Shown: positions 1 to 12,600 of the stretch, one piece after another | How the letters are laid out: each line of letters begins with the position of its first letter | How positions within the stretch are numbered: position 1 is the first letter of the stretch | Origin: Mixophyes australis | Taxonomy: Eukaryota; Chordata; Amphibia; Anura; Limnodynastidae | Reading direction: 5' to 3' | DNA length: 64,000 nt | NCBI GenBank assembly: GCA_036250195.1 | Contig: JAVHZZ010000004.1 | Location: 161,074,727 to 161,138,726, forward strand | Made by a program: the position numbers and the translations under genes | Notes under the pieces: generated by a model | What the model was told of the DNA's origin: nothing | Database searches by the model: none | The model's input: the letters and a program-made list of their open reading frames with translations, nothing else

Positions 1-118
1 AGCCCCCGCAAGATACATATGGGTGTACAAAAACAGTATTTAACCTTTAGAACTGAATATTACTTCCATAACATTGGAACTGTACTTATACACTAAACTG
101 TATGGTGATTCGCATGAA

Positions 119-186
119 CAGGGCCCGATTAAGGGTTCCAGCCGCCCTAGGCTATTACCGCTGCAGCGCCCCCCCCCCCCTCTCCC
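119..186 (+). mobile_element. hAT-type element fragment (CAGGGCC terminus)
   Basis: Begins cagggcccgattaaggg, nearly the same as the left terminus of the complete element at 51191-51477 (cagggccggattaaggg). A GC-rich stretch and a run of 13-14 C follow. No matching right end or 8-bp duplication is visible, so it is a truncated copy or a diverged relative. Confidence 0.5.
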
Positions 187-661
187 AATATAAGTGTATA
201 GGAATACTCGGAGAATTCGCCAGCATTCAAAATTAGACAGATTGTGCATTCTCTCTTACCTGTTCTTGCTCTTCTCTCTTCCCTGTTCTTGCAGCTTTGT
301 TGTCTTCTAGCTGGCTTCTGGAAAGTCGGAGTCCTGTTTTGAAAATATGCAGCAATTGTATTATAATGCTAAATGTTAACAAAGCCTGAATGATTAGGCT
401 CCAAAACACAACAGTCCATTATGGATATATAAAACTACCCCATAGCACAGGCATATGTAGGCAATAAAATATATGAAAATTGTTGTCAAAGAGCTACAAT
501 CAAATATAAACCTCTATCAGCCCCATCTGACTAAAATGTTGCATTCTAATGACCCTGGAACCACAGAGACCATCCTCATAACCGTCACACAATACAAAGA
601 TTATGCCCCCCCAAAGCTGCTCTATTTTTTTTAAATATTCCCCTCAACCATTTCATCAGCC

Positions 662-1156
662 CTGTTCAGCCTCTTCAACTGACCCCATTAGCATTGTCAA
701 CTGCCCCCTTTAGCCTCTTCACCTGCCCCTTTAGAATTATCTGCCCCCATTAGCATTGTTACCTGCCCCCATTAGCCTCTTTAGCCATTAGCATTGCTAT
801 CTGCCCCTATTATCATTGTTACTTGCCCCATTAGCTTCTTCACCTGCCCCTTTAGAATTATCTGCCCCATTAGCATTGTTACCTGCTCCCCATTAGCCTC
901 TTCTCCTGCCCCCTTTAGCCTCTTTAGCCATTAGCATTGCTATCTGCCCCTATTATCATTGTTACTTGCCCCATTTGCTTCTTCACCTGCCCCTTTAGAA
1001 TTATCTGCCCCCATTAGCATTGTTAGCTGCCCCCATTAGCCTTTTTTCCTGCCCCCATTAGCATTGTTATCTGCCCCATTAGCATTGTTACCTGCCCCCA
1101 TTAGCCTCTTACTGCCCATTTAGCATTACCTGCCCCCATTAGCAATGTCACCTGCC
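662..1156 (+). repeat. C-rich minisatellite with higher-order structure
   Basis: About 495 bases built from variants of 'cattagcattgttacctgcc' alternating with 'ttagcctcttcacctgcccc' and 'tttagaattatctgcccc'. A larger block starting ttagccattagcattgctat occurs at 781 and again at 924, so a ~143-bp higher-order unit was duplicated. The C-rich strand is the + strand. Confidence 0.85.
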
Positions 1157-4100
1157 GGACCATCATCAATTTATTTTATTGGTATTTTCTACTCTGAGGA
1201 TTTTCTATGCACACATACATTGTTTTTCTAACTATATTTGATAAGTAAAGTTTATATCTGTTGCACTAATACTGATTGTATACTATAACTTATGTATATG
1301 GTCTGATTTTGCTACCTTCCATCTAGCTAAAATCTTTATTCACATACTGTGTGCCTAGGGGGTTGAACAAATTACCTATTACTATTAACCTTAATGAAAG
1401 GACATTGAGTTTTGCTTTCTCTATTCCACTTACCTCCCTAAAAATGGCAGCCCTATACGCACAACTTTCCCCACTAAAGGCAGCACAGACCGTCATTCCT
1501 CTTTACATTCATCATGGGACTTGACTAATAATTTAGATAATATTTTTCTTTTTAAATTGTGAAACTTGCAAGGTAGGAGAAGAAATAATGCTTTCCTAAA
1601 GCTATAAAAGATACCGAGTGACCTTTGCAAGTCAATGGGCAGAACCACAAATCCTGATGTGGGCTGGAATCAAATAAGAAGCTAACAATAACCTGCATTG
1701 TAATGCAGACTCAATCATTTCTGGCATTTTCACAAATTGGTGGAAATCAGCACTGACATTTCCTTATACAGGTAGCTGGACTTAGGAATCTAAATAGGGA
1801 ATTACATACTGAGCTGCTTGAAATCTTAAAGGAGACACTTCTATGTTATTTAAAATGATAGTACTGCCTGTATATTTAGAAAGAGAAGCATAGTTTTATT
1901 CCACAACTTAGGTTATTCTGACTTGGATTAATTTAAGTAAAACATCGATCTTAAAATCCCACATGAAAATAATAGACTTTATGGTTTCAAGGGGGAGGGA
2001 AGGGGCATTTATGGCTATTATCTCTCTTATTATGTTACATAACATGCAAGTGACTTATTATTGCTATATTTGAATAGTATTTGATGCAGCCTAAAATTCA
2101 ACCATACACAGCAGCAACAAAAGTTTAAAATGTACTATTTTACACTTATTTGTGCCTAATAAAGAACTGAATAAATTTTTAAGTTATATGAATTTCAGTC
2201 ATTGTTACAAAATGGCATAAAAGAAATAATCATACTGTAGGAATCCATCAAAGTGGCTCAGATTTCAATACGATATCCTTCCCAAAGCAGAATTTGCCAT
2301 TGTTCTTTTTTTTAAACTTTTTTACAAGAAGGGTAGTGAAACCTCGGAAGTTCTGATCCAGGATCTCTCTTCATGATTATAGTCATTCCAGTTAACCATA
2401 TCAAATAATCATCCTCAAGTCCATACTTTGGGCAACCATGCTTCATCTTCTGAATGTAAAGGTGGCGCTGACCAATGATGCATATCAGAGTATATTTAGT
2501 TATGAGCAGAGGTTTTAAGCAGAGTGTCCCAAGTTTTTTCAGATATAACGTAGAAATACAACATGGTGGAATCACCTGAACAAAACCCTGAAGAAGTGGT
2601 TTTATTAGTAAATCCATGGGCATGATTATTAGGCACAAATGTTTCCCAGGGATTTAAATCTGTTTGGTCGTTTTAATGTGCAAAATGCTTAGACCAGAGC
2701 TGATGTTCAAATCTGATTGATCCCGCTTAGTCTGTCCATTTTACAAGTATAGTAAACCTATGAAGTCCTGACCCAGGCATTAAAGTCCACTTTTAATATT
2801 TAATTGCTTGTAGAACATCTTCCTAAACATAGATGTATATGTCAGTTTATATAAAGTGGGTTTGCAAGAAAGGGAAGAAGGGGACAGAAGACCCTTGAGA
2901 GGGTCAGGCACTGAACCTGCCAGGTGTCAAACCCTTGATTGTCTAACATTGAGACAGTTATTGTTTTATCTGTAGTTCTTGAAAGACTTTGGAAGGGATA
3001 TTTGATTAAACAATGAGCTTCACCTGTTCCTGAGTAGCCAGGAAGACTTGCATACAAATATAACATACACCACAATGAGAAAGTTACAAATCAGCATACT
3101 GAAAACTCTTTAAGCTCCTTTTCTCAACCATCCTAATCCAGAATTGTAATTTGTGGTCATAGTGAATGCCTCTAATTCTATTGTGGGAGTTGTTCTTTCC
3201 AAGAAGACAATGCCTTAAAATGTAACATCTTTGTGTTACTATTCCCACCAGACATCATCAGCAGAAACAAACTATTTCTATAGGAAACAAAGAAATATTG
3301 CCCATAAAATGTCTTCTCTGAAATTGAGGTTTCTTCTTGAAAGACTGCTTCATCCAGTAATAGTTCTTATTGATCATCAGAATTTGGAGCTCAATTTGGG
3401 ATTTGAGCCAAAGATCTATGTGCTTCAGTGGCTGCTTCTTAGCCTCTGGGCTTTTGGAGCAGGTGCGTGTAACTTTTTTCCAACTAGCTGTTCCTACTGC
3501 TGAACAAATAAATGACTTTTGGTACCAACAAGTGTCACAACAGATTGCACATGTACTAAAGGCAATTACATTAGCTACATTGCTTTAAAATAAAATGACT
3601 GTATCAATTTAGATACACTTTGATCAACAAGTAACAAAATATATTGCAAACATTTTGACAATTATGTGGAGTTATAAATGCAATACTGACCTTTTACATT
3701 TAATTAAATCTCTCTGAAGCTATATGATTACTTAGTACATTTAAAATTGATTATCGCACATTAACTTGGGTACATGCCACCACAGTTTCTAATGATTATC
3801 ACAGGAGTGAAACATGACAGCACTCACTAAAGAGTTAATGCCTATATGCATTATAAAATGATACAGTTTTAAACCCAGAGACTTGTGTTAAAAGGTTTGC
3901 TAGTATTTTACATACTATTTTATATACACAGACATAGATATCACTGGTGATCATTGTTACCTGAGCCATATCATACCTTCATATACCATCGCCTTCCACT
4001 TTCTCATGAGAATGAAATAGGACCACATATTTATCAATTTATGTTTTCCTTTTACTTTCACATGCAACATGCCTTTATATTGGAGAACTTTTCTTTATAA

Positions 4101-7100
4101 AATTCTCCATTTACAATATGTTCCATAAAGTTACAATATAGCATAATTTATTCCAAAAGAGTAAAGCACAAAACACTAGAGTGTACAGATAAAAAAAAAT
4201 ATACTGTAATAATATGAAACATTTGAATGCTACAGAGGTATTAAGGATTAAATGTATATTGTTCTAACTGACAATCTACTTTTGCTCTTCAAAGGCCCAT
4301 TCACAAAGACACACTAGGTAAATGGGTAAAACACATGAAAATGAATGCATGTCTTTAACACATTTTCCATGCACTTTTCATGCATTACACTTTTGACACT
4401 ACAATATATTTTACCGGAAGTGCCCGTTGACCAATAAGGAATAGGACGGGCTACGTCCTATAATTTTATAAGCATTTATTAATGCTTGAAAAGCATAAAA
4501 CCATTGATAACTGTGATCTATTTCGCTATATATTTTTTTTGCTAGAACCACATTTTCATTGTCACTAATGGAAAATAGTAAAGTAAATAATAAATAATCC
4601 CTTAATTTGTTTATACGCACCTGACATTTTAATGTCGATGTGTGATATTTGGTATTAATATGAATGCAATTATCATCTTACATTTTTGGCCCGATATTCC
4701 CCATTGTGCATTGCTTTCTTCAGGGGGCTCTGAAGACAAATCATAGTGTAATGTCTCAAAAGGGGTAAGGGTTAGCTGTAGCATTCAAATCCAACTGTAT
4801 TATGACTAGATTTCCTGCTTCTACACAGTAAATACCTTTAGAAACACATTTATACATTCACCTAGAGATACTTGCCTACTTTTTAGACCTCCCTTCCAAG
4901 CGATTCCATGACGGAGGTCCAAGGGCAAGTGGGGTTTTCGACATTTACATTGAAGCTGCAGTTTTATTGGCCATGATCCTGTTACCTAGGATACATCAAG
5001 CTTCTTACTAACACTTATGGCTTCTCAATCTGTTGAAACGCATGCCAGTTTGTGATGGTAGCAGGCTATCCTCAGAACAATGATTTTCAATATTCTTTGG
5101 AGTAGGAAAGTCAAGCACCTAGAATGTTTTTCAAATAATAAGTGGATATCTCCAAAACAATTGGATCAATTAGCTAGTACAACCTTTCACTTGACTTGTA
5201 TATAATATAATATTTATAGTATTCTATTTAATTAATGTTTATTATATTGATAGTACCGTCACCTAATGGCCATTTAATATAAAAAATACTTTGATTTTTT
5301 TTTAACTAAAACAATACAAGCAATACCCTTCAGGTTATTTAAAATTTAAAAAAAGCACATTTCTGTCCAACAACAGAGCTACTTGAAAAGCTATTACAAG
5401 ATTTTCAAATAGAATTCGGGAGGTGCTATGCATTTCATTTGACACTAAAAGGAATACTGATTGATCTGCAAATTAAAAATACATACACTTCTGAAAGGCC
5501 TTGCTTGTTCTCTTTGGCATAAAAAGCATCTTTATTGTTCTGCTAACACTTTGACTTTTCTCAAGAACAGCTAATTGCAACATCTCCGTGTAACTCCTAT
5601 CCAGCACACTGCTGTTGAAAATTGTGGTAAATGCATAAACTGTGCCTTATTGATTTTTGTTGACATTTTACATGCCTCTTATGTATTCTTAACCTATGTT
5701 TAGTAATTGCCGGTACGGAACATACTCATGGATAATAAGATCAAATTAGGTAACTAAAAGGATTCCTTGGCAACAAAGTGGGATGTTATTCAAGAATGCA
5801 GTATGTGTATGTACCGCTATAAGATAATAATCTACACATTTAAATCAGTAGATAGAAAATGGAATTTCTAAGTGCCATATTTTGTGTTCAATTAAACCAC
5901 CTGCTTCTTCTTTTAAACTGATAGAAATACATACTTTATTTAGTTTATAACACTTATCTAGTTAATCTCTGAAATGTTGCTTCAACCACAGAAAGTTTTA
6001 ATGTTTTTTTCTTCCCATCTGGGGGTTAAATTCTAAATCTGTTATCATAAACATGTCAAAGCTGGTAATAGAAAGTCTTGGCACAGTTGTGGGTACTAGA
6101 TGGAATCTGTGAGATACCATGTTAAGAACTAGGATGTCAATAGTTACAGTGATAAAAAAATGGGACAGCATCTCTGGGAAGCTTTATCGCAAGTGTTGTC
6201 ATAAGTGAATACCGATGTATATACTATGCCTTCTGGCATTTTTAAAATTAATATGTTATTGCTGAGTATCTCCAGATAATTCCAGCTCTCAAAAACTGCA
6301 TGTTAGGATTTATCCATTTTTTTTTTTACAAAGAAAGAAATAACAGCATAATAATAACTTAATAAAGAACAATGGTTGCCATAGTTATTATATATAAAAA
6401 AAAAAAGGTTACATAACAGATGTCAGTTTGGCACTAGTACTATTTTCTACAATATGCTTGCCATTCTTTGTGGTATGTCAAACTAGATTAGTGGGGCAAA
6501 TCCATGTGTACTTATGATTTAGAAAAGGATATGAAGGAAAGTATAACACCTTTTATATGGAGCTGGAATTTGTATTTTGTAAATGTCAGACTTTGTTCAC
6601 TTGTTGTTACAATCTATAGTCAACATCAAACTGTAGCTATTTCCATTAATCTACACAATATTTTGATACCACACTAATTTGATATGTGCTGAATGTTTAC
6701 AGGAGTGCCTCCACATTTCAGGAGTGACCTGCTTAGCTTCAGTTTACTTCTGATTGAAATAACCTCTAAACCTAAAACTAAACATCTAGTTGTCTTATGC
6801 TGATCACACAAGCTGCAGCCCCCGTGGCAGTGCTGGGCAGTTGGCCCATTATCATTGTATGGTACCAAAATGATCATGATCCCCAGTAATGATCCGAACA
6901 TAATTGTTTGGATTGTTACCATCCACATTTAAATCTGATTAGAGGATGACTGTTATCTGCCTTAATGTATTCATGTTTCAACCACACTAATTCTATGGGA
7001 TCCTGAATTGAAAACCTTGAGTGGCTAACAGATCTTATTCCAGTTAGTTAACAAATTGTGTGGACTAATAGGGCAGGGACCCTGTCGCACGGTACCTAGG

Positions 7101-7250
7101 ACAAGTGGTGCTAATAGAAAAGCTACTGATAACATTCACAAGAACATATTGAAAAGTTTCAGAATATTCACAATATTCTCAGCGGTGAAGGTATTTGTAG
7201 TAAGGTTATGGTCATAAGGGCATATATTTCTTATGCACAGCAGACTTCCT

Positions 7251-7571
7251 GGGCCTGAGTCATTAAGGAGAGCAAGGCAAAAAAAGGAGTAAATTATCTC
7301 CTGGACAAACCATGTTACAATTCAAGGGGTGTAAATTAGTTTATTATTTTGCACATAAGAAAAATACTGGCTGCTTTTTCAGGTAGCCCACAAATACACA
7401 ATAGCTTTATTTTTACAACAAAATGTAAAGTTGATCTAGGATGTGCCCTATCCCAACTATAAATCTGTCCCCACATTTTAAATTTACCTCCCCTTCCAAT
7501 GCAACATGGTTTTGCCAAGGTGCAAAGTTGCTCCTTTTTTATAGCTTTGCTCTCCTTAATGACTCAGGTCC
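7251..7571. mobile_element. Harbinger-like non-autonomous element, GGGCCTGAG family, copy 1
   Basis: The left end gggcctgagtcattaagga is mirrored at the right end by tccttaatgactcaggtcc, giving inverted termini of about 35 bases that continue less perfectly inward. A second copy at 42239-42549 shares the whole length. Flanking cct on both sides fits a 3-bp target duplication, as in PIF/Harbinger elements. It has no coding capacity. Confidence 0.75.
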
Positions 7572-8111
7572 CCTGACTGTAATCACTATGAAGAACACTG
7601 CATGTATGTCACTAACTTGCATAGTAAATGTACTGTAAATACAAGAAACACCACATCATGTTCTGTCAATGTTTGATGATTGTGAATATTATTAGCAGCT
7701 CTTTTATTTTAAGGTAACTTGTGTTTTAGGTTCACTGATCATTTAAAGGAGAAGTATCACCTAAATGTAAAATTCAGGAAGCAGTGAAAATATAGTATAG
7801 ATCAGTAAAATTCTATATATAAATCTTCCTAAACATTTCATGCAGAGAAAGTAAGTGGAAGTTGTGCTAGACAAACGGACACGGTAATTGGAGAAACCCA
7901 GAGTCAAATGTGCTGGTGTATAACAGGACAATGTAAAGGAGCCAGTCAACATCATTTATAAAAAAATACTCTGACTATGAAATATTTAAATAATAAATAA
8001 ATAAACATATTTACATTGATAAGACTGTGTGTTAATAACATTAATGTGTATCTGAAGGGACTGGTGCTTAAGATAACTGTAACATATTCATGCAGAAGTC
8101 AAAAACATTTA

Positions 8112-8277
8112 GGGCTAAGTTGCGGGTTTGAAAAAGTGGAGATGTTGCCTAAAGCAACCAATCAGATTCTAGCTGTCATTTTGTAGAATGTACTAAATAA
8201 ATGAAAGCTAGAATCTGATTGGTTGCTATAGGCAACATCCCCACTTTTTCAAACACGCAGCTTAGTAAATCTAGCCC
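8112..8277. mobile_element. Palindromic Harbinger-type MITE, copy 1
   Basis: An almost perfect palindrome of ~166 bases. The left arm contains aagtggagatgttgcc and gcaaccaatcagattctagc; the right arm is its reverse complement, ending cttagtaaatctagccc. It is flanked by tta on both sides (8109-8111 and 8278-8280). A 3-bp TWA duplication and GGG termini are typical of PIF/Harbinger MITEs. Three more copies lie in this window. Confidence 0.85.
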
Positions 8278-10345
8278 TTAGCCTCTTATCATTGTCACAA
8301 GTCACTTGTATGACTTCCATCCTAAAAAGAACTATCAGTATTTGCAAGCTTTTTTCTTTCATTGCCAGCCAAACTTAACAGAATGTTGGGGTCATAATGT
8401 TCCCAATCCCGATGGTGGAGCCCCATCACTCTGCCAGTCAGCAGAGAAGTGAATAATACAAAATGTAAAAAAAAAGGCTATACTTGAAATAATTGGCAGT
8501 TTGTTATAAATGACCACATTGTGGTGGCACATGTGCTGTGAGATTAATATGTTACCTTTTGAGTATGATCATAAATGTGAGCCCTTTTTAATTTTAGTGC
8601 CCAGCAGCAATATGGAATCTAGCAGAGGTACTGTGTAACTTTATTTCCCATTTTCTATGTTTTTATTTCTTTTCTGAAGACTAGATTGTATGCACGTTTC
8701 TTGCTCACTTTAATTCTGCACACCAAAGCCAATTAAATAACATGTGCAATCTTGCAGATAGCAAACCAAATGCTAAATGTGCAATAATAATGTAGTCACC
8801 ACCAAACAATATAACAACAACATTTTACACATGAACTCCATTGGAATTACTTGATGAAAAATATAAATGTGCTAAATTGCAGTAAGAACATGTTGAAGTA
8901 GAACTTCCCATCTAGGACCTACAGCATAAGCAGTAGATACTCAATAGGGCTCAACATTCTTTTAGCTTGGATATCAAACTGTGTATCATCTGCTAGGACC
9001 CCAAGTGTTGGAGTGTCATTGTTTTGTGTCCCCTAAATAAGCAGTTCCCAATAGGGTCTATCGCATATCTGAAAATCAAGGGATTCCAAAAAAGGATCGA
9101 GGTCCCAACCCACAGGGTGCACACATCTGCTTTATCTCACCCACATATTAGTTAAGCATATTGGTGAACTCATTGGAGGAGTAAGGGAAGCTTGATGAGA
9201 AAGGACAGTTATCAGAGAAATCCATAGTCATGATTGATGACTGTTCATGTAACTCCTCTTTACTCTTCAGTTCTACTTTGCTATTTTCAAATGTCCCCAA
9301 AGTTTAATGATTTTTTTTTACTAAAAATAACTTCTTATATAAGAAAGGGCACTACACTTCTGCAAAATCACAAGTTCAATATTTAATTAGTCTATATTGA
9401 TTGTGTTGGTTAGATGTACAGAGAGGTTCATGCTACAGTTCAGGAGGTCAATATAATTAAGGTGTTCATCATCATTATGAATGGTAATGGCCAACATTTA
9501 CACATGTTGTGGCCATGGGGAGTTTATGAATCCCGACAGAAAATCCACATCCAGTGAGCTTTATAACAGTAATCTATTGATCACAATGAAGAACTCCTTT
9601 TTTCTAAACATGAGGTAAACGCTGAATGTAGTTCTATGTTTAGTCTATCCACATTTGAAAAGTGCAGACAACATATTCCTGATGGTGATCAAAAGAGGTC
9701 TGCTCATACTGCAGTCAGCGCTCTATGAACACAGCTCAGGGTAATGCACCACGGATGTATGCCCATTAGTACATACCCGTCCTCATATGCTAAAATCAAG
9801 TTATTTGCAGGTCATAAAAAGTACTATAAAATGTTTCAATTATTTTTAATTTTACACAACCAGATAACTTTACTTTTTTTCCTTAATAAAGATTAGTAGT
9901 CCCCAAATAAAGGCGTAACCCCATATATATTTTTTAATAAATGGTACAGTTCTTCATTTGTGATGAGCAAGTTTAAACAATACATGCAAATACCATTATG
10001 CAGTAGATGCCAATAATAAAAATTGTATTAAGGATAGGATTTCCATCTATTAAACTTAGTTTATAAACATGATCTTAAATTTGAGTTTGAGATTGAGGTT
10101 TAAAACAGGTTTAAAAATACACCACTTCTAATTTTGTTAAACCATAAGGAGTAAGAAATAATTGCAGAAATCTAATACAAACAAGTTTTTAGAGGCAAAA
10201 AACAACACTGTCCTGGGAAAATACATAATTGTAAGCAACAGCATGCAGAAAGAAATGTCCCATACACAAGATAATCAGATGACGCGGCTCCTTTTCAGTA
10301 CATTCAAAATTATCTTCATAGAGAATAATAATTTATAAGATGGTT

Positions 10346-10493
10346 CACGCCTGGCCAAATTGTGGCTCTCCAGGTGTTGTGAAACTACAAGCTCCAGCAT
10401 GCTTTGCCAATAGATATCAAACTGATAGCTGGCAGGCAATGCTGGGACTTGTAGTTTCACAACACCTGGAGGGCCACAGGTTGGCCATGCCTG
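10346..10493. mobile_element. Palindromic hAT MITE with 8-bp target duplication, copy 1
   Basis: The ends cacgcctggccaaattgtgg and ccacaggttggccatgcctg are inverted copies. The inner arms carry ctccaggtgttgtgaaacta and its complement. The element is flanked by agatggtt (10338-10345) and agatagtt (10494-10501), an 8-bp duplication with one mismatch, diagnostic of hAT transposition. It has no coding capacity. Confidence 0.85.
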
Positions 10494-12220
10494 AGATAGT
10501 TCATATCTAAATCAAGTAGACTGTATTGTACCTCTAATCTAATGTACACAAAAGTGCATACCACCGGATGATTTATTCACATGTCAATGCACAGGTCAGA
10601 CAATCAAAAGTTATCTGATATCTTACAAGTGGGTATTTATGTGAATGATCATCAACGGTAGGTGCTTCTGTAATTACGGTTGCAATCTATGTCTCTACTA
10701 ATTATGGATATAAACTATTCTACAATTATTCTGTGTGAAGAAAATATTTTGTATATGAAATATAGCTGGACCTTTCAGTGTCCCTGATCATGTGTTGCAT
10801 GGGACATTCTTTTATGCATGATAATGCTACAGCTTGGTCCTGAAAGGTAATAAAACTAATCTAAATATGTGATTGGATTAATGCAGTGTGTGCACTTGTT
10901 ACATAGTCTTTCCCTAACACTTCAGTTAGGACTATCGGCTTTATTAGCCCAACAGTGGAAGTTCTACTTTAAGATGTCTAATGATCTGCATGGACTCTTT
11001 TATAGTCATGGTATTGTTGGTGCAGTGTGAGCTCTTCTTTCTATTGCAATTTTTCTTTTCTATTTTGACTACAGTTATGATTTACTTATAATCTCATCAG
11101 CTGTGCACAGGGGAAGTAAAGTAGCAAAATAAGCCATGTATTTTATGTTTTATTTTTAGCCATTTGATTGATTTGGCCATTCCTACAAATCCTTTAGTTG
11201 CTGGAACCTCTAGAAAAGAAATAAAAAGAATAATAGTTATGTTGTCTTTACTGACCACTGGGGCAGCTGATAAACGTGTAATGCCAAGAACAGGATTTTG
11301 TGCATTAGCTCTGAAATGACAATATGCTGGAGCACTCAGTGTTTAGATTTGCTTCATTTAGAAATCTTTTAAGTAGTAATAATAATGTTTTGAGGAAATT
11401 GAGTGGAACACTAAATTATTCTCTGAAACCCAAGTTCAAACTGTGCAAGGCTAAATAAGCTGAAAATCAATGCACTTTTAAAGTCATTAGAGAGCAAGAG
11501 TCAAACATGTCTTGTGTGGCTCTGACGAGGCTTTTAGTGAGCCATAGTATTATTACAAAATCAGCCAGAATCTGCATTAATTTCACAGTCTTTTTCTTCG
11601 AGATACCCAAGGGTGCTTGATGAATAAAATGGGAAAAAGCAGTGTTTTTATTAGTTAAGAGGGCAATGAGCCTTGAAAGTGCTGCATTTGACCCACACAG
11701 TAGCCGGCACTGACATGGGTAGTATTAAGGGATTATGTATTCTAGGCGCAGAAACACTTTATTTGAAGGTGTACATACAAATAAGAACTGAAGTCAATAA
11801 AGGCTAATTTAAACCGTAGAAAAAAATATTTAGACAAGTGAATACATTAACTGTATTACTTGTTTTTCATCTTTCATTATCTGTAAATCTTAATGTATGT
11901 GTCTATTTTATAGCTTGCTGGAAAGCACAAGAGATTTCTCTTATGTAAGATAAGCGCTCAGTTACTGTATAACATATAACAGCACCATAAAGCAGTGATG
12001 CTGGGTATCTGTCTTTGCTTCACATTTTGAATATTGAACTTTTTTAAATATTGCACTAAACTAAGTAAAACGACTTCCTTTGGCATTGATGAGCTTGCAG
12101 TTTTTGTTCTTGGGATTACTTAGTTTTTTCATTTCAAATATTTGATTTTATAAAATCATAAGTTTCCTATCCCTACTGCACTGTTTAAATATTTACTGCA
12201 AGAATAGTAATAGACTAATT

Positions 12221-12358
12221 CAGGCCTGGAAAACCTGTGGCCCTCCAGGTGTTGTGGAACTACAAGCCCCAGCATGCTCAGACAGCAGATAGCCAGCTGA
12301 TAGTTGCTGGGACTTGTAGTTTCACAACACCTGGAGAGCCACAAATTGACCAGGCCTG
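12221..12358. mobile_element. Palindromic hAT MITE with 8-bp target duplication, copy 2
   Basis: Same family as 10346-10493. The termini are caggcctgg and ccaggcctg, and inside lie ccctccaggtgttgtggaac and its complement. Flanks are gactaatt (12213-12220) and gactaaat (12359-12366), an 8-bp duplication with one change. The 75-aa and 68-aa open frames over it are by-products of the palindrome. Confidence 0.87.
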
Positions 12359-12503
12359 GACTAAATGTTACACATTCCAGCAACTGAATGATTTTCTTTT
12401 TTTCTTCTTAAATACTAACAAGAGTCTATATTGCTATGTCTGAGCACTAATATTATACGCTGCAAATGTTTACTTTAAGCATGTAATAAAAAGGTCTATG
12501 TTA

Positions 12504-12600
12504 GGGATGGGCAACCTCTGATACTCCAGGTGCTGCTGAGTTTTACAGCTCCCGTGAAACACAGCAACTGACCAAAGTTCTTCAGGTTGTCCCATAACTG
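12504..12600. mobile_element. Probable diverged hAT-MITE relic
   Basis: The stretch containing gatgggcaacctctgatact and ccaggtgctgctgagtttta resembles the left half of the neighbouring palindromic hAT MITEs. No right terminus or duplication was recognised. Confidence 0.35.
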
